DNA of 64,000 nucleotides from positions 682,001-746,000 of the forward strand of contig CAOLHI010001311.1 in NCBI GenBank assembly GCA_948474755.1, in the 5' to 3' direction. Within the stretch, counting starts at the first letter, position 1. Every line of letters starts with the position of its first letter. This DNA is from Ctenosaura bakeri. Taxonomy: Eukaryota; Chordata; Lepidosauria; Squamata; Iguanidae. A program made the position numbers and the translations under genes. Positions 12,555 to 21,745 of the stretch are shown here, in pieces. The notes beneath the pieces are model-generated. The model was not told where the DNA came from and ran no database searches. It was given only the letters and a program-made list of their open reading frames with translations.

Positions 12555-12736
12555 CAGTGCTTCTCAGATTTTCTGGTGTTAGGGAGCAATACTTGATTTT
12601 TTTCCCAGTGTGCCAGAGACCAGCACCATATTTGTGCTCCTGGGCTACAATGACTTCTTCTTGCCTAGAAACTCACCAGGCACCAATAGCTTGGGGACTG
12701 GCACCTGTCCAGGAGGCACCACTTTGAGTAGCCCTG
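12555..12736. mobile_element. Non-autonomous hAT-Charlie-type element
   Basis: The left end is CAGTGCTTCTCAGATTTT; the right end read on the minus strand is CAGGGCTACTCAAAGTGG, both of the hAT-Charlie form CAGNGNTTCTCAAA. TTTTAGAG (12547-12554) and GTTTAGAG (12737-12744) flank it, a 7/8 match to an 8-bp target duplication, the length expected for hAT. 182 bp with no transposase. Confidence 0.75.
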
Positions 12737-12839
12737 GTTTAGAGTACCTGAGCATAGATTTTATGGAACAAACAAATAAACCTGGGGCAGCTATTCAATG
12801 GTGGTAGTGTAGTGCTGAAAAAAGCTGTACTATGAACAT

Positions 12840-13340
12840 CATCATAATCACTATTATTGTCATCACCATCATCATAATCTATATCATGCTTTTTCCCCCA
12901 AGACTGGTACTCAACACAGCTTACACATTAAAAAGACTGCAATTAAAAGCATACCAAAAGTCAACATAAAAAACAAATTAAACTAGTAATCATATTAAAA
13001 ACACACATTCTAAAAAAAAAAGATTTTTAAAAGTTAATGCAATTTAAAATATATATAGCATGTACAGTCCTTTTGTTGAAACCTTACATTCTAAAATGTA
13101 ATAACAACAACAACAACAACAACAAATTTATAAAGCAAGCCTTTATTGCTCATGGAACGACAGCAAGGAGGGGATCATTCTGGTTTCCTTAGGGAGAGAG
13201 TTCTGAAGTCTATGGACAACCACTGAGAAGCCCTCTCTCACGTTCCCTCTAGCTGTACTTGTGAAGGTGGTGGGACTGAGAGAAGAGTCCCTCCTGTGGA
13301 ACTCATGTTCCAGGCAGGCTCATATGGTAGGAAAGACCTC
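12840..13340 (-). mobile_element. L2-like LINE 3' region (fragment)
   Basis: ATTATT/CATCAT-rich sequence, then CATGCTTTTTCCCCCAAG, GCTTACACATTAAAA, and GAGAGAGTTCTGAAGTCTATG with a GAGAAGCCCTCTCTC block recall the long 3' region of reptile L2 elements in reverse orientation. An embedded (AAC)n at 13101-13125 may mark a second insertion boundary. Identification is by general resemblance only. Confidence 0.5.
13101..13125. repeat. (AAC)n microsatellite
   Basis: About eight AAC units; such tracts are typical at SINE/Bov-B 3' ends. Confidence 0.9.
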
Positions 13341-13504
13341 TTCTTCTGAAACCCTTTGAACATTCCCAAAACCTTCCTTACAGGGCTGGGAATTCTTCAG
13401 AACAAGCTTTCAGCAACATGGAAAGCTACAGGGAACAAGAGGAAGGGAAGAAAATCCTGTTGGCATCATGATGAATTTAGTAGTCCCGTGCAGTGTCTGG
13501 AGAA

Positions 13505-13746
13505 ACTTCAAACTACAGGAAGAAAGACCACCTTAACATTAGGAAGGATTTCGTGAAAGTAAGAGCAGTTCAACAGTGGAATATGCTGCCTCAGAGTATA
13601 ATGGAGCCTCCTTCTTTGGAGGTTTTTAAACAGAGACTGGATGGCCACCTGACAGGAGTGATTTGATTGTGTATTCTTGCATGACAAGGGGGGTTGGACT
13701 GGATGGCCCTTGTGGTCTCTTTCAGGTCTATGATTCTACAATTCTA
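13505..13746 (+). mobile_element. CR1 LINE 3' end
   Basis: Contains the CR1 terminal coding and 3' UTR signatures: a frame resembling the N-L-R-K-x-F motif near 13540, then GTTCAACAGTGGAATATGCT, GGAGGTTTTTAAACAGAGAC, GGATGGCC, and the tail GGTCTATGATTCTACAATTCT. 5'-truncated, as most CR1 copies are. Confidence 0.88.
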
Positions 13747-14240
13747 AGCCCCTTCACTATGGATAATCTGATAAGCAGTGCCATTGCTGCTCCTTGCAGC
13801 CTTTGCATATGATTCTCCAGCCTTGTGCAACATGCTGTGTATCCAGCTGCATCTAATTTTGGTTTCTGATCAAGCATACACAAAAGCTGTGCTCATCCAA
13901 CTGCCTCCATTTATGCATTTATACATTTATGCATCCCTACCATTCCAAATGAATTTCTTAACAGATAGACATACAGAGGACATGGCTGTCTGCAGTATTG
14001 GACACACCTGTGAAACTATAATTATCTATACTGGAAATCAAACCTAGAAGATTACTACAGTTAGTGATGAAGATCCTTCCCTGTTTTTCTCCATAACAAT
14101 TTTTAGGGATTTTTAGGGTTAGGGATAGTCAGATATGCAATAACAAAAACAGTATGAGCATATTCCTTGAAACAGTGTAATAATGCATAGTAACAATCTG
14201 TAAGCCAAAATAAGTACCTGACAGCCATTTAGAATATTAC
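13747..14240 (-). other. Presumed intron downstream of the EGF exon
   Basis: No feature recognised. Begins at the GT donor (complement at 14239-14240) of the minus-strand exon. Confidence 0.4.
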
Positions 14241-14336
14241 CTTTCTCACAATGACTTCCTGTAAATCCAGAAGGACAGGCACACTTGTTAGGGGCTATGC
14301 ATGTCCCACCATACCGACATCCTTCTTCACAAAATG
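14241..14336 (-). CDS. Single EGF-like-domain exon (partial gene)
   Basis: Minus-strand internal exon of 96 nt. The intron before it ends in a T-rich tract and TTTTTCAG; the exon ends GAGAAAG followed by GTAATATT. Both introns interrupt the codon after its first base, so the exon is symmetric (phase 1-1), the usual arrangement for EGF-module exons. It encodes one complete module with cysteine spacing C-x3-C-x5-C-x5-C-x-C-x8-C, including [12 protein letters not shown] and [11 protein letters not shown]. It lacks the D-x-(D/N)-E signature of calcium-binding EGF domains. Such short-loop modules occur in secreted or extracellular-matrix proteins (tenascins, WIF1, VWDE and others); I cannot assign the gene. 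No neighbouring exon was recognised, so flanking introns are long or other exons escaped notice. In-frame sequence without stops and intact splice sites argue for a live gene. Confidence 0.82.
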
Positions 14337-14818
14337 CTGAAAAACAAAACAAAACAAACAAATAAATATTTATTTCATATACATATGTGTAATAATACCT
14401 TGAAAACTTTAATATGTCTATGAATTTGTGAAACAATAAAAGTGAACAAATTCCATATTACAAAAGCAGCAAATGTAATTTGTTGAAAGCCATATAAGAA
14501 TTACGAGAAGAAATAGAAAACCTCACGGAAAAGTGTCAACAAAATGTTAATGAATATTTGGCTTGGACAAAGACAGGATGTAGAGCATATACACACAGTA
14601 CAGAACAATTTGGAACTAAGCCTAGCCACAATAAGCCCCAAGAGATATTTTCAAGTGAATACTATGAACAACTTACAGAAGGTGTGCTGAACAACAGTGA
14701 GCTTGTTGAAAGAATTGTACTAAATTCTATGCTTCATTTTAATGGCTTGAGAGGCAGTCAGTTGTAATACCTGATCTTCTATGTAGCAATTAATTAATAA
14801 AACATACCCTGCAACCCT
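14337..14818 (-). other. Presumed intron upstream of the EGF exon
   Basis: Begins at the AG acceptor (complement at 14337-14338) with a T/G-rich tract. No other feature recognised. Short plus-strand frame at 14558-14767 has no domain. Confidence 0.4.
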
Positions 14819-15500
14819 TCTGATTTAGCAGGGACAGTCCTGATCAATCTTTGATCATCCCTCTTTTTAGCTGATTACTAAATTCAAAGTACAAAAGTAG
14901 TTTGCACTTGGTTAATTCAGCAAGCAAGAGAGTCCTTTTACAGCTTTGTGGTAGTTCCCTGCCCCAACCTCATTTTCGCTGGGGGTGTGTGGAGGACATT
15001 AAGGATGGTGGAACTTCAGTGTGTGCCTTCAGTGTGCCCTGTGTGTGCCTTGGCTGGAAGAGTCTCTCTAGAAGCTTACAGTGCATCCATGTCTTAGAAA
15101 ATTTTGCCAGTGTTTTGTGTTTTTCTTCGCCAGTAGCTGAGTGCAAGAGTTGTACCAGCACAAAGTAGCCTCTGTCTCCCCACTTTTCCAAGTCCTTTTA
15201 AAATGTTCCAGTTTTCCTCTTATCCCCCCTCCCACTTTTGTGCTCAGATTAATTTAGTTGCTGCGGACTGAGTTCAAGGTGCCACAATAGTTTGCATTCT
15301 ATTAACTCAGGAGGAAAGAAAAGAGCAAGACAGAATATCACCCTTCCCAGTAAAATTAGGGAAAAAACAAACTGCAGCAGCTTCTCCTAGCTTGTGTACT
15401 CTTCCTCTTTAATAACATTTGCCATCTTGACTACCCTCTGAAGTCCATATGTGCCCAGTTTTCATCTGTGAAATGTTGGAGGGTTTGATAGAAATGTCCA
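14819..15500 (+). repeat. Unclassified interspersed repeat R1, two partial copies
   Basis: Shares GGGACAGTCC, TTTTTAGCTG, AAAGTACAAAAGTAGTTTGC and, in a second overlapping copy from about 15160, TTAAAATGTTCCAGTTTTCC, GACTGAGTTCAA, CTGCAGCAGC, CATCTTGAC and CCAGTTTTCATCTGTGAAAT with the repeats at 59560-60580 (same strand) and 27395-27785 (opposite strand). No coding capacity or family recognised. Confidence 0.65.
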
Positions 15501-15689
15501 AGGAAATGACACAATCGAGGACCACAATTAAGCAAAATGCAAGATTATTGAGTATTGATGGATTTGACTTTTAAAAATTGCTGGCAAATTTGAAAGAAAA
15601 TATAAATTTTAAAAATCATTTTGTAAGAGAGTCTGGTTGAAACATAAAACTTGATTATGTTTTAAAGTACCTATAGGGCTTTTTTTTTT

Positions 15690-16447
15690 AACAGAGAGAT
15701 ATTATTTAAAGGTAAATGATTAACATATGGTGATTTTGCTAAGGTAAATTGCAATCAAGTGCAATTAATGACAAATGATGAACTGATTGTAAAGGATCTG
15801 AAATTAAGCTGGTTTGCTTATAGGCAAATAACAAAATGGACAAAAATTATTTGGTCTGGATACTACTGAGAGTACCGATTTTGAAAACCAATAGTGTAAA
15901 GACAATGAACATCTAATAGCAAGGATATATAAATTATTGTTCAAATTTGAATTGGAAGAGGAACAAGTTAAAGAGTGTTTGATTAAATGGGCCCAGAATG
16001 TGGGTCGTCTGATTTGTCTAGAACATTGGGAGATGTTGTGGATAAAAGATTAGAATTTTAACTATGTTATAACTTGAAAGAAAAATTTTATAAGATGATG
16101 TATAGATGTTATTTAATGCAAGAAACCTGCTAAAATGTATAAAAGTTCTTCTAACAAATGTTGGAAATGCAAACCTCCTGAAGGGACTTTCTTCCATATG
16201 TGGTGGACTTGTGATAAAGCCAGAAAATATTGGGCAATGATACACTGGTGGGTGGAAAAGATATTGAAGATTACAATTTAGACGACTCCAAAACCATTTT
16301 TGCTGGGTTTAAGAGAAAAACAATTACATAAAAACTGTATCAAAATCATTCAGTATATGATTGTTGCAGTGAGAATATTGTACGTACCAAAGTAGAAGGG
16401 ATCCACAACACTAACATGAGAAGAATGGGAATTGAAAGTGCCAGATG
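15690..16447 (+). mobile_element. L1 LINE ORF2 C-terminal remnant (5' portion)
   Basis: In one frame from about 16133 the sequence encodes a stretch containing [20 protein letters not shown] followed by DKARKYW, the Cys-His zinc-knuckle region at the C-terminus of vertebrate L1 ORF2. Further on, QYMIVAVRILY-like residues and EWELK occur. Frames are broken by stops, so it is a dead copy. The L1 resumes at about 17438 after a foreign insert. Confidence 0.75.
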
Positions 16448-16705
16448 TGACGAACCTGATGGGGGGGCTTGACAACGGTTGTTGGAACCTTGGAATGGAA
16501 CCTTGGATAGCACAGGGGAGGGGCTGGTGGAGAGAGTGGACTAACGGAATTTAACTGACTGTGGAGTGGGTTGAAGTCCAGTTTAGAGTTTAGAGCTGGG
16601 AGTTTGAAAAATGTGTTAGGCTACAGGTGAAGGGAGCGCTGAAGAGCTCTGTGTTAGAGAGAACTGAGAAATAGGGTGTACGAGAGACAGTCAATGAGTT
16701 AAGCA

Positions 16706-16729
16706 GAGAGAGAGAGAGAGAGAGAGAGA
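16706..16729. repeat. (GA)n microsatellite
   Basis: About 12 GA units. Confidence 0.93.
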
Positions 16730-16747
16730 AGAAGGGTGTGCTGTTTC

Positions 16748-16793
<46 letters not shown>

Positions 16794-16816
16794 GTAGTAG
16801 TAGTAGTAGTAGTAGT
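16748..16816. repeat. (AAT)n then (AGT)n microsatellite
   Basis: Roughly 15 AAT units passing directly into about 8 AGT units, at the edge of an L2-like tail, where such trinucleotide runs commonly arise. Confidence 0.95.
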
Positions 16817-16925
16817 ATATTTATATCCTGCCTCTCCCGACGGATCGAAGCGGTACTACAATGTATATCAAATAAACATTTAGTTACAAACAAATTTAAG
16901 CAACAGTGATGCAATAAACATTTGA
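16816..16925 (-). mobile_element. L2-like LINE tail inside the insert
   Basis: TATATTTATATCCTGCCTCT followed by a GGTACTACAATGTATATCAA block matches the reverse complement of the tail shared by reptile L2 elements (TTTATATCCCGCC...GGCTTACAA). Together with the adjacent (AAT)n it is a third layer of nesting. Confidence 0.6.
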
Positions 16926-17306
16926 CTTTCTGTTTTCCTTATAACAGTCTCACAGAGTATTACTCTACATCCTGGAGTATACACGCTACCAATAGTGCCA
17001 TTTTACCATAGTTCCAATGGTACCACAGAGTTAAATCACTGCTTGGAGAGTTAAATCACTGCTTGTCCTTATATGTGGAGAGGGGTAGATTTAAGGAAAG
17101 CAGTAAAGGGAGATAACCCTGGAAGGATGAAGCTGGGGGAGGGACAAGAGTGAGGAAGGTGCTGCATTCTCAGGAAGGGGAACTGAAGCAGACTTGTTTG
17201 TCCTACTAGCCCTGGCCTGATCCAGAGATCTCCCTGGCTGTTCAAACCTGAACACAAAGAGGTGTCAGGCTGGGCAGGCCTTGAGCGAGGCTTGGGTGCT
17301 TCGTGC

Positions 17307-17437
17307 TTGCGTGTTTCATACCAGACATGTCTGAAACGGAAAAGCTAACAACTTTGATAAGAGATTAATAAGTAAATTATCTCTTATCAAAGTTGTTAGC
17401 TTTTCCGTTTCAGACATGTCTGGTATGAAACACGCAA
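17307..17437. repeat. Perfect 59-bp foldback (inverted repeat, 13-base loop)
   Basis: The left arm 17307-17365 is the exact reverse complement of 17379-17437. The loop is TAATAAGTAAATT. The arms begin TTGCGTGTTTCATACCAGAC and include ACATGTCTGAAACGGAAAAG. Not related to the MITE families elsewhere in the window. Perfect identity, while surrounding repeats are eroded, implies a recent origin or an assembly or cloning artefact. Confidence 0.95.
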
Positions 17438-17949
17438 TATAAAGAAAATTGTAGAATTTGATACTGTATTTCAGATCAGAAGATGGAAAATTACCTGTAA
17501 GGGGATTTGATTAGCAGTTTAAGTCAGCTGGATATAGTGGAACCGTTTTAATCTAGAATTGTAGGCAGATGTTTTTGTAGAATATTATTTTTAAAATATT
17601 ATTCAGTCTGAGAGTGAAAATTTTACTTTAAGAACCAACAGGGAAGAGACGATGGAAAGTATAACTAAAATTTAGATATAATCCAGACATGGTGGGCAGA
17701 AAGCCAAATGTATGTGGTGGTTTTTGCCTTTTCTTTCTTTTCCTTGCCTCCCCCCCCTTTCTTTTCTAACTCATTTTTCCTTTCCTATTTTCTTTTTCCA
17801 CTTACTCTCCCTCCATTTTTTTCTCCCTTTTTCCTTCTTTTTTCTTATTAAGTTTTTTTTTAAGAATTTTTTTTTGTAATTTTTAATTTTTTTCTTTTTT
17901 TTCTTTTTTATATGTCTTTTTGATGTGTTAATAAAATCAATTTTTTAAA
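17438..17949 (+). mobile_element. L1 LINE 3' UTR and tail (3' portion)
   Basis: Continues the split L1. Contains a pyrimidine-rich stretch (17728-17915, C/T runs) characteristic of L1 3' UTRs and ends GTTAATAAAATCAATTTTTT with an A run, including the AATAAA signal (about 17931-17936). Confidence 0.6.
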
Positions 17950-18974
17950 AAAAGCAGAGATCTACAAGTTTTGCCACCAAAGTGGAAATCATAAGAAAAA
18001 TAGAGGCTGATGACTGAAAACATTATCCCTAGATGCTTATCAGAAGAAGTTTTCAAATGGTCTTTAAAAGGTTCAATTTTTGTTTGTTTTCTTATGCAAG
18101 CCTTGCGTGATCTAGTCATTTCAACTGCATATGTGCATAATTTTACATTTTCAATAAAACATTTTCTAAAACAACAACAAAAAATGCTGGCAGCATAGCC
18201 AGAACTCCATTGGAAACTTCACAAAGGCCCAGGATCAGCCCCTGTATGAGCCATGTGGCTCACACAGGGGCGAGGCAGAAGAGTAGATGTCTCTCACTTA
18301 TTGGCCACAGGGCTGGGCTCAATGCTTTCAGCAGCTCAATTTATCTGCCAAATACTTAGTGGGCTACTGTTTCTGTTGCCACCACCATATAATGCCAATA
18401 TTCAGAATAACATAATGTCTGGCCATGAAGCTGCAGCAACCATGCTAAAAAGAAAATATTTGAATTAGGTCTTAGCCATGTGTCCAGCCACACTGTGAAG
18501 GAGAGACGGGCTAAGGCCATGGGTTTGTAAGGCATGATAATACTATTTCTTCTTGCCTCCATATATGCTACTGATGCTTTGTGAAAGATTTTGGTAGAGG
18601 CATTCTGTCTTCTACAAACTCATAAGAAATATTAATCAAATCCTGCACACCGCATTTCCCAAGGCACCCAGTAGGCTACAGAAGAGAAACTACAATGAAT
18701 ATTTAAAGAGTATCTTCTGCATCAGAATTAAGAGCAAAGCAACAAACCATCCTGCAAACTGCAATCAGAGACGAAATCTTGGCAAAGAGAAATAACAGTT
18801 TTAAAAGGAGCTAAACACGATGTGAAATGGAATGGGTATTTCAGATTTCCTGTACAAGGCACCCAGCAGTCATTTCTGCACATAAACCAAGTGGACAAAA
18901 ATGTGGGATTGGGATTTGAATCATAATTTATAATTGCTCACAGGCGAGCAGAGATAATCCACTATCAGGATCCT
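17950..18974. other. No gene recognised; one short hairpin
   Basis: AT-rich. An imperfect 14-bp-arm hairpin lies at 18239-18270 (CCCCTGTATGAGCC / GGCTCACACAGGGG). Confidence 0.45.
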
Positions 18975-19176
18975 GGCCATTTCTGCACTACACTGTTATA
19001 GGGCTATTATGTCACTTTCAACATCCTGCGGACTTCTGGGGTTTGTAGTTTACTGAGGCCAAAGAGCTCTCTGGCTGAGAATTCTAAAGGCCTCTCCCTA
19101 AACTGCAAACTCCAGGATTCCACAGGATGTGGAAACTGGAATAATAGCACTATAACAGTATAATGCAGAAGTGGCC
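18975..19176. mobile_element. Palindromic MITE, copy P3 (long form)
   Basis: Ends GGCCATTTCTGCACTAC and GCAGAAGTGGCC. Between the arms lies a central unique segment (TGAGGCCAAAGAGCTCTCTG...) missing from the short palindromes. It is the reverse complement of the same segment in P5 and P6. More diverged than P1, P2, P4 and P7, so probably older. Confidence 0.8.
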
Positions 19177-19713
19177 TCTGCTTCCTCTGTTAAGACTGCT
19201 TGATAAGCCTGTGGTGATACATCTTTTAGGCCTTTGTGTAGGTATGATGCATGTGGTAGGAAATTTAAAATAAGGACATGGACAATGCTTAATTCAACAT
19301 CAAAGCTCTTTAAAAGGTCTTTCATATCATTCTAGCTGTTATTTTACATTGCAAACATAAGAACAACCACTAGACAACAATGCTCCTCTGTGTGTCCCAC
19401 ATGAGCAGACAACAGTGGACCACAGTTGGCATGGCAACGGGCAGAGTTAAAGATACATCAGCTGAAGAAGCAGCCATCTTCTGCGTATTCAACATAATCA
19501 TTCCAACAGAAACCAATGTCAGAGCAGATATGCCATGTATCTTCCAATAAAATTATATTAGACACCGTGGTGGTTTTGTGGATAAATTATACCAGCGAAA
19601 GTCCCAGCTAAACTACAAGGGGGGGTGACTTTTTTCTAAATTACTCATTTTTTGATACTTCAGGATAGCAAAGCCCTGAAGTGTTTCCAAATACTCTCAT
19701 CTATGATTTCTTA
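19177..19713. other. No gene or repeat recognised
   Basis: No coding signal seen. Confidence 0.45.
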
Positions 19714-20177
19714 GGCCCTTTCCACATGTGAAGGAAAAAACATCCTGAGACGTCCTGAAACGGAGCTTACCTGAAACCTGGTAAGTCCGTCGCCATGTGG
19801 AGCAGCGCGTTTTTGCTGCTCCACACTCCTCTGCGTCCTGCGGCATCCTGCGGCGCCCAAAATGGCAGCTTACGACTGGCGGAGGCTCTCCATCAACCGA
19901 AGAAGCTCGCCAGCCGGACAGCCCGCCTCCAGCAGATCTGCAGGCACGCCCTTGCGCGCGCCTCCAAATCCACACCGAGCGCTGCGACGGGGCTGTACAG
20001 GGCTGCACGATCGTGCTTTTTAAAAACCTCATCGAAAGTGGTTTTTAAAAAGCATGTGGCGCCGCCATTTCCGGTCACCCTACGCAAAAGTAGTCCACCC
20101 CAATCCACTTTACGGTGTAGATGACCTCCATCAGAGGTCGCTTTACATCATTTTTTAACCCCCGTGTGGAAAGGGCC
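19714..20177 (-). mobile_element. GC-rich DNA transposon, family B copy B1
   Basis: 464-bp CpG-rich element with ends GGCCCTTTCCACATG and GTGTGGAAAGGGCC, flanked by TTA on both sides (19711-19713, 20178-20180). Reverse complement aligns with B2. Contains CTG|GTAAGT on the plus strand (19791-19796) and CAG|GTAAGC on the minus strand (GTAAGC at 19765-19770). Internal hairpin GCTTTTTAAAAACC...GGTTTTTAAAAAGC near 20017-20058. Open frames up to 111 codons on both strands are chance frames in stop-poor sequence. Confidence 0.85.
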
Positions 20178-20180
20178 TTA

Positions 20181-20569
20181 GTTTGCATTTAGACTCTAGT
20201 TGTTTCTAAAGAGGTTGTACTAAACACCTTTATTTTACGTGGGAACATTTTTTGGGTATCTCCTACTGACACAGCTGATCAAAGTAAGGCCTTTCATTTC
20301 ATTGCACCATGCATTTATTTCTTTGTAATGTGATAACTCTCATGAATGTTGACACAGGAGAATGGCATTTGGCGTAAGTGTGCTGGGTATAATTCTATGT
20401 TTAAGTACAAATATTAACATGACATTCATTTTCAAATGAGGCAGAGAAAGAAGCTGCAGAATAATACAAAATATGTTTTCTTTGAAAAACAAAGACAGGT
20501 AGTTGAAATAGACTTTCATACCAATTCCAGAGCATTCACAAAGGAAAAAGGCCCAAGTGCAAATACTAA
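20181..20569. other. No gene or repeat recognised
   Basis: AT-rich, no coding signal. Confidence 0.45.
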
Positions 20570-20628
20570 GGCCCTTTCCACATGGCATTGTAGTCCCACT
20601 ATGGGGACGGGATGGCAGTAGTCTGCAG
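20570..20628 (+). mobile_element. Truncated GGCCC-type transposon terminus
   Basis: TAA then GGCCCTTTCCACATGG matches the left end of family B, but homology stops after about 16-20 bases and the next MITE (P4) follows. Confidence 0.5.
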
Positions 20629-20759
20629 GGCCATTTCCGCACTAGACTATTATAGCCCTATGATTCCACTTTCAACCTCCCAAAACTGCAAACCCCAGGA
20701 TTCCATAGGAAGTTGAAAGTGGAATCATAGTGCTATAATAGTCTAGTGTGGAAATGGCC
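20629..20759. mobile_element. Palindromic MITE, copy P4 (shortest)
   Basis: 131-bp foldback with ends GGCCATTTCCGCACTAG and its complement, flanked by CAG (20626-20628, 20760-20762). The central part is reduced to CCCAAAACTGC. The clean duplication makes this the best-defined copy. Confidence 0.9.
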
Positions 20760-20765
20760 CAGGTC

Positions 20766-21181
20766 ATGCTTTTGTGTAAGAGATAGACAGTCAATTCTCT
20801 CTGTAAACCGTTAATTCTCTCTGCAGCTTGTAATCATTTCTCTCTGTGTATGAAGCAGCTTGTGGGAATGGAATGTTGTTGGCTCACTACTATTGCCTTG
20901 GCTTGCTTCTGCTGCCTTAGCTTTGATACATCAGACTTGCAACATTAGAGAAAAGCTTATTGGGGTAAAGAAAATGAAACTGATGATCTTTGTAGCACTT
21001 CTGTTCTTTCTCCTGAACAGGAGATAACACTGTACTAAAAATGTATAAATGGTTGTGGACTCAAGTGAAGGGGGTCTCGGACTTTTGGAAGCTATTCCAG
21101 CCGAGACACGCTGGCTAAATAAAATAACTCCTTTCCAAACCGAAGGGTCTGACCTCTGTTTTCTGCTTCATTTGCACAACA
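20766..21181 (+). mobile_element. Putative solo LTR of an endogenous retroelement
   Basis: Has LTR order: AT-rich U3-like part, TATAAATGG (about 21045), then about 70 bases later AATAAA within GGCTAAATAAAATAAC (about 21117), and a C/T-rich U5-like end finishing in GCACAACA. The 5' boundary (TG at about 20766 or 20775) and target duplication are not settled; TTGTG occurs near both ends (20772-20776, 21186-21190) but would imply a non-TG start. No internal genes adjoin it. Confidence 0.55.
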
Positions 21182-21300
21182 TCATTGTGATTCTGCTGCC
21201 ATCTCACTCCCACTTGCTGTGATCACGGGATATTTGCTTAACATAATAAATCCATTAAGCATCTGTGATTGTGCAACACTCCCATTGTTAACTGTCATAA

Positions 21301-21511
21301 CGAAGGGCAGGAAGTGTGTTGGATGGGCTTCCTTTCCCAGTGCAGCATGGGGAAAAAGTCTGGCTGCACTGCGAAAGGCAGGCAGGCATCACTCACATTC
21401 CCTTCAGCTGGGAGCTGGCCAGATCTGGAGGGAAGCATTCTCATTGCGTTTCCTGCACTGCTGGGACTGTGACGGGAAGATGATGGGATCAGGTAGGGTG
21501 TGGAAATGGCC
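21301..21511 (+). mobile_element. Internally deleted family A relative (copy A4)
   Basis: Right end GGGTGTGGAAATGGCC, preceded by CAG|GTAGGG (21493-21498). Shares CCCAGTGCAGC and GGCTGCACTG with A1/A2. TAA flanks both sides (21298-21300, 21512-21514). The left terminus CGAAGGGC is eroded. Confidence 0.6.
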
Positions 21512-21532
21512 TAAGTCACTCATCTTCCTATA

Positions 21533-21745
21533 GCAATAGCATTTACTTCTATACCGCTTATCAACTGAGTGTTATCTAAGCGGTTTACAATGTATTTTAG
21601 CTAATTGCCCCCAACAAGTTGGGTACTCATTTTACCGACCTGCGGAAGGATGGAAGGCTGAGTCAACCTTGGAGCCGGGCAGGATCGAACTCACAACCTT
21701 GTGGTTGCAGTACTAGCATTTAACCACTGTGCCACCAGGGCAGTG
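21533..21745 (-). mobile_element. tRNA-derived SINE (second family), minus strand
   Basis: Read on the minus strand: GGTGGCACAGTGGTTAAATG (A-box region), GAGTTCGATCCTG (B box), GGTTGACTCAGCCTTCCATC, then a 3' part complementary to CTAATTGCCCCCAACAAG and AAGCGGTTTACAAT. This combination is common in squamates. Well preserved. Confidence 0.85.

Larger units (their letters stand above)
16448..17306. mobile_element. Foreign insert splitting the L1, class uncertain
   Basis: About 860 bp of GC-richer sequence starts with TGATGGGGGGGCTTGACAAC, directly after the L1 EWELK codons. It might be LTR-related (TG start) but no TATA/poly(A) pair or target duplication is clear. It contains microsatellites and an L2-like tail, and its right end merges into the foldback at 17307-17437. 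Confidence 0.45.

Noticed and set aside
16699..16914. Poly-Leu frame on the minus strand
   Set aside because: Translation of (AAT)n/(AGT)n and (GA)n tracts.
19697..20124. Frames of 83-111 codons on both strands
   Set aside because: Lie wholly within family B transposon B1 and lack any recognised domain.
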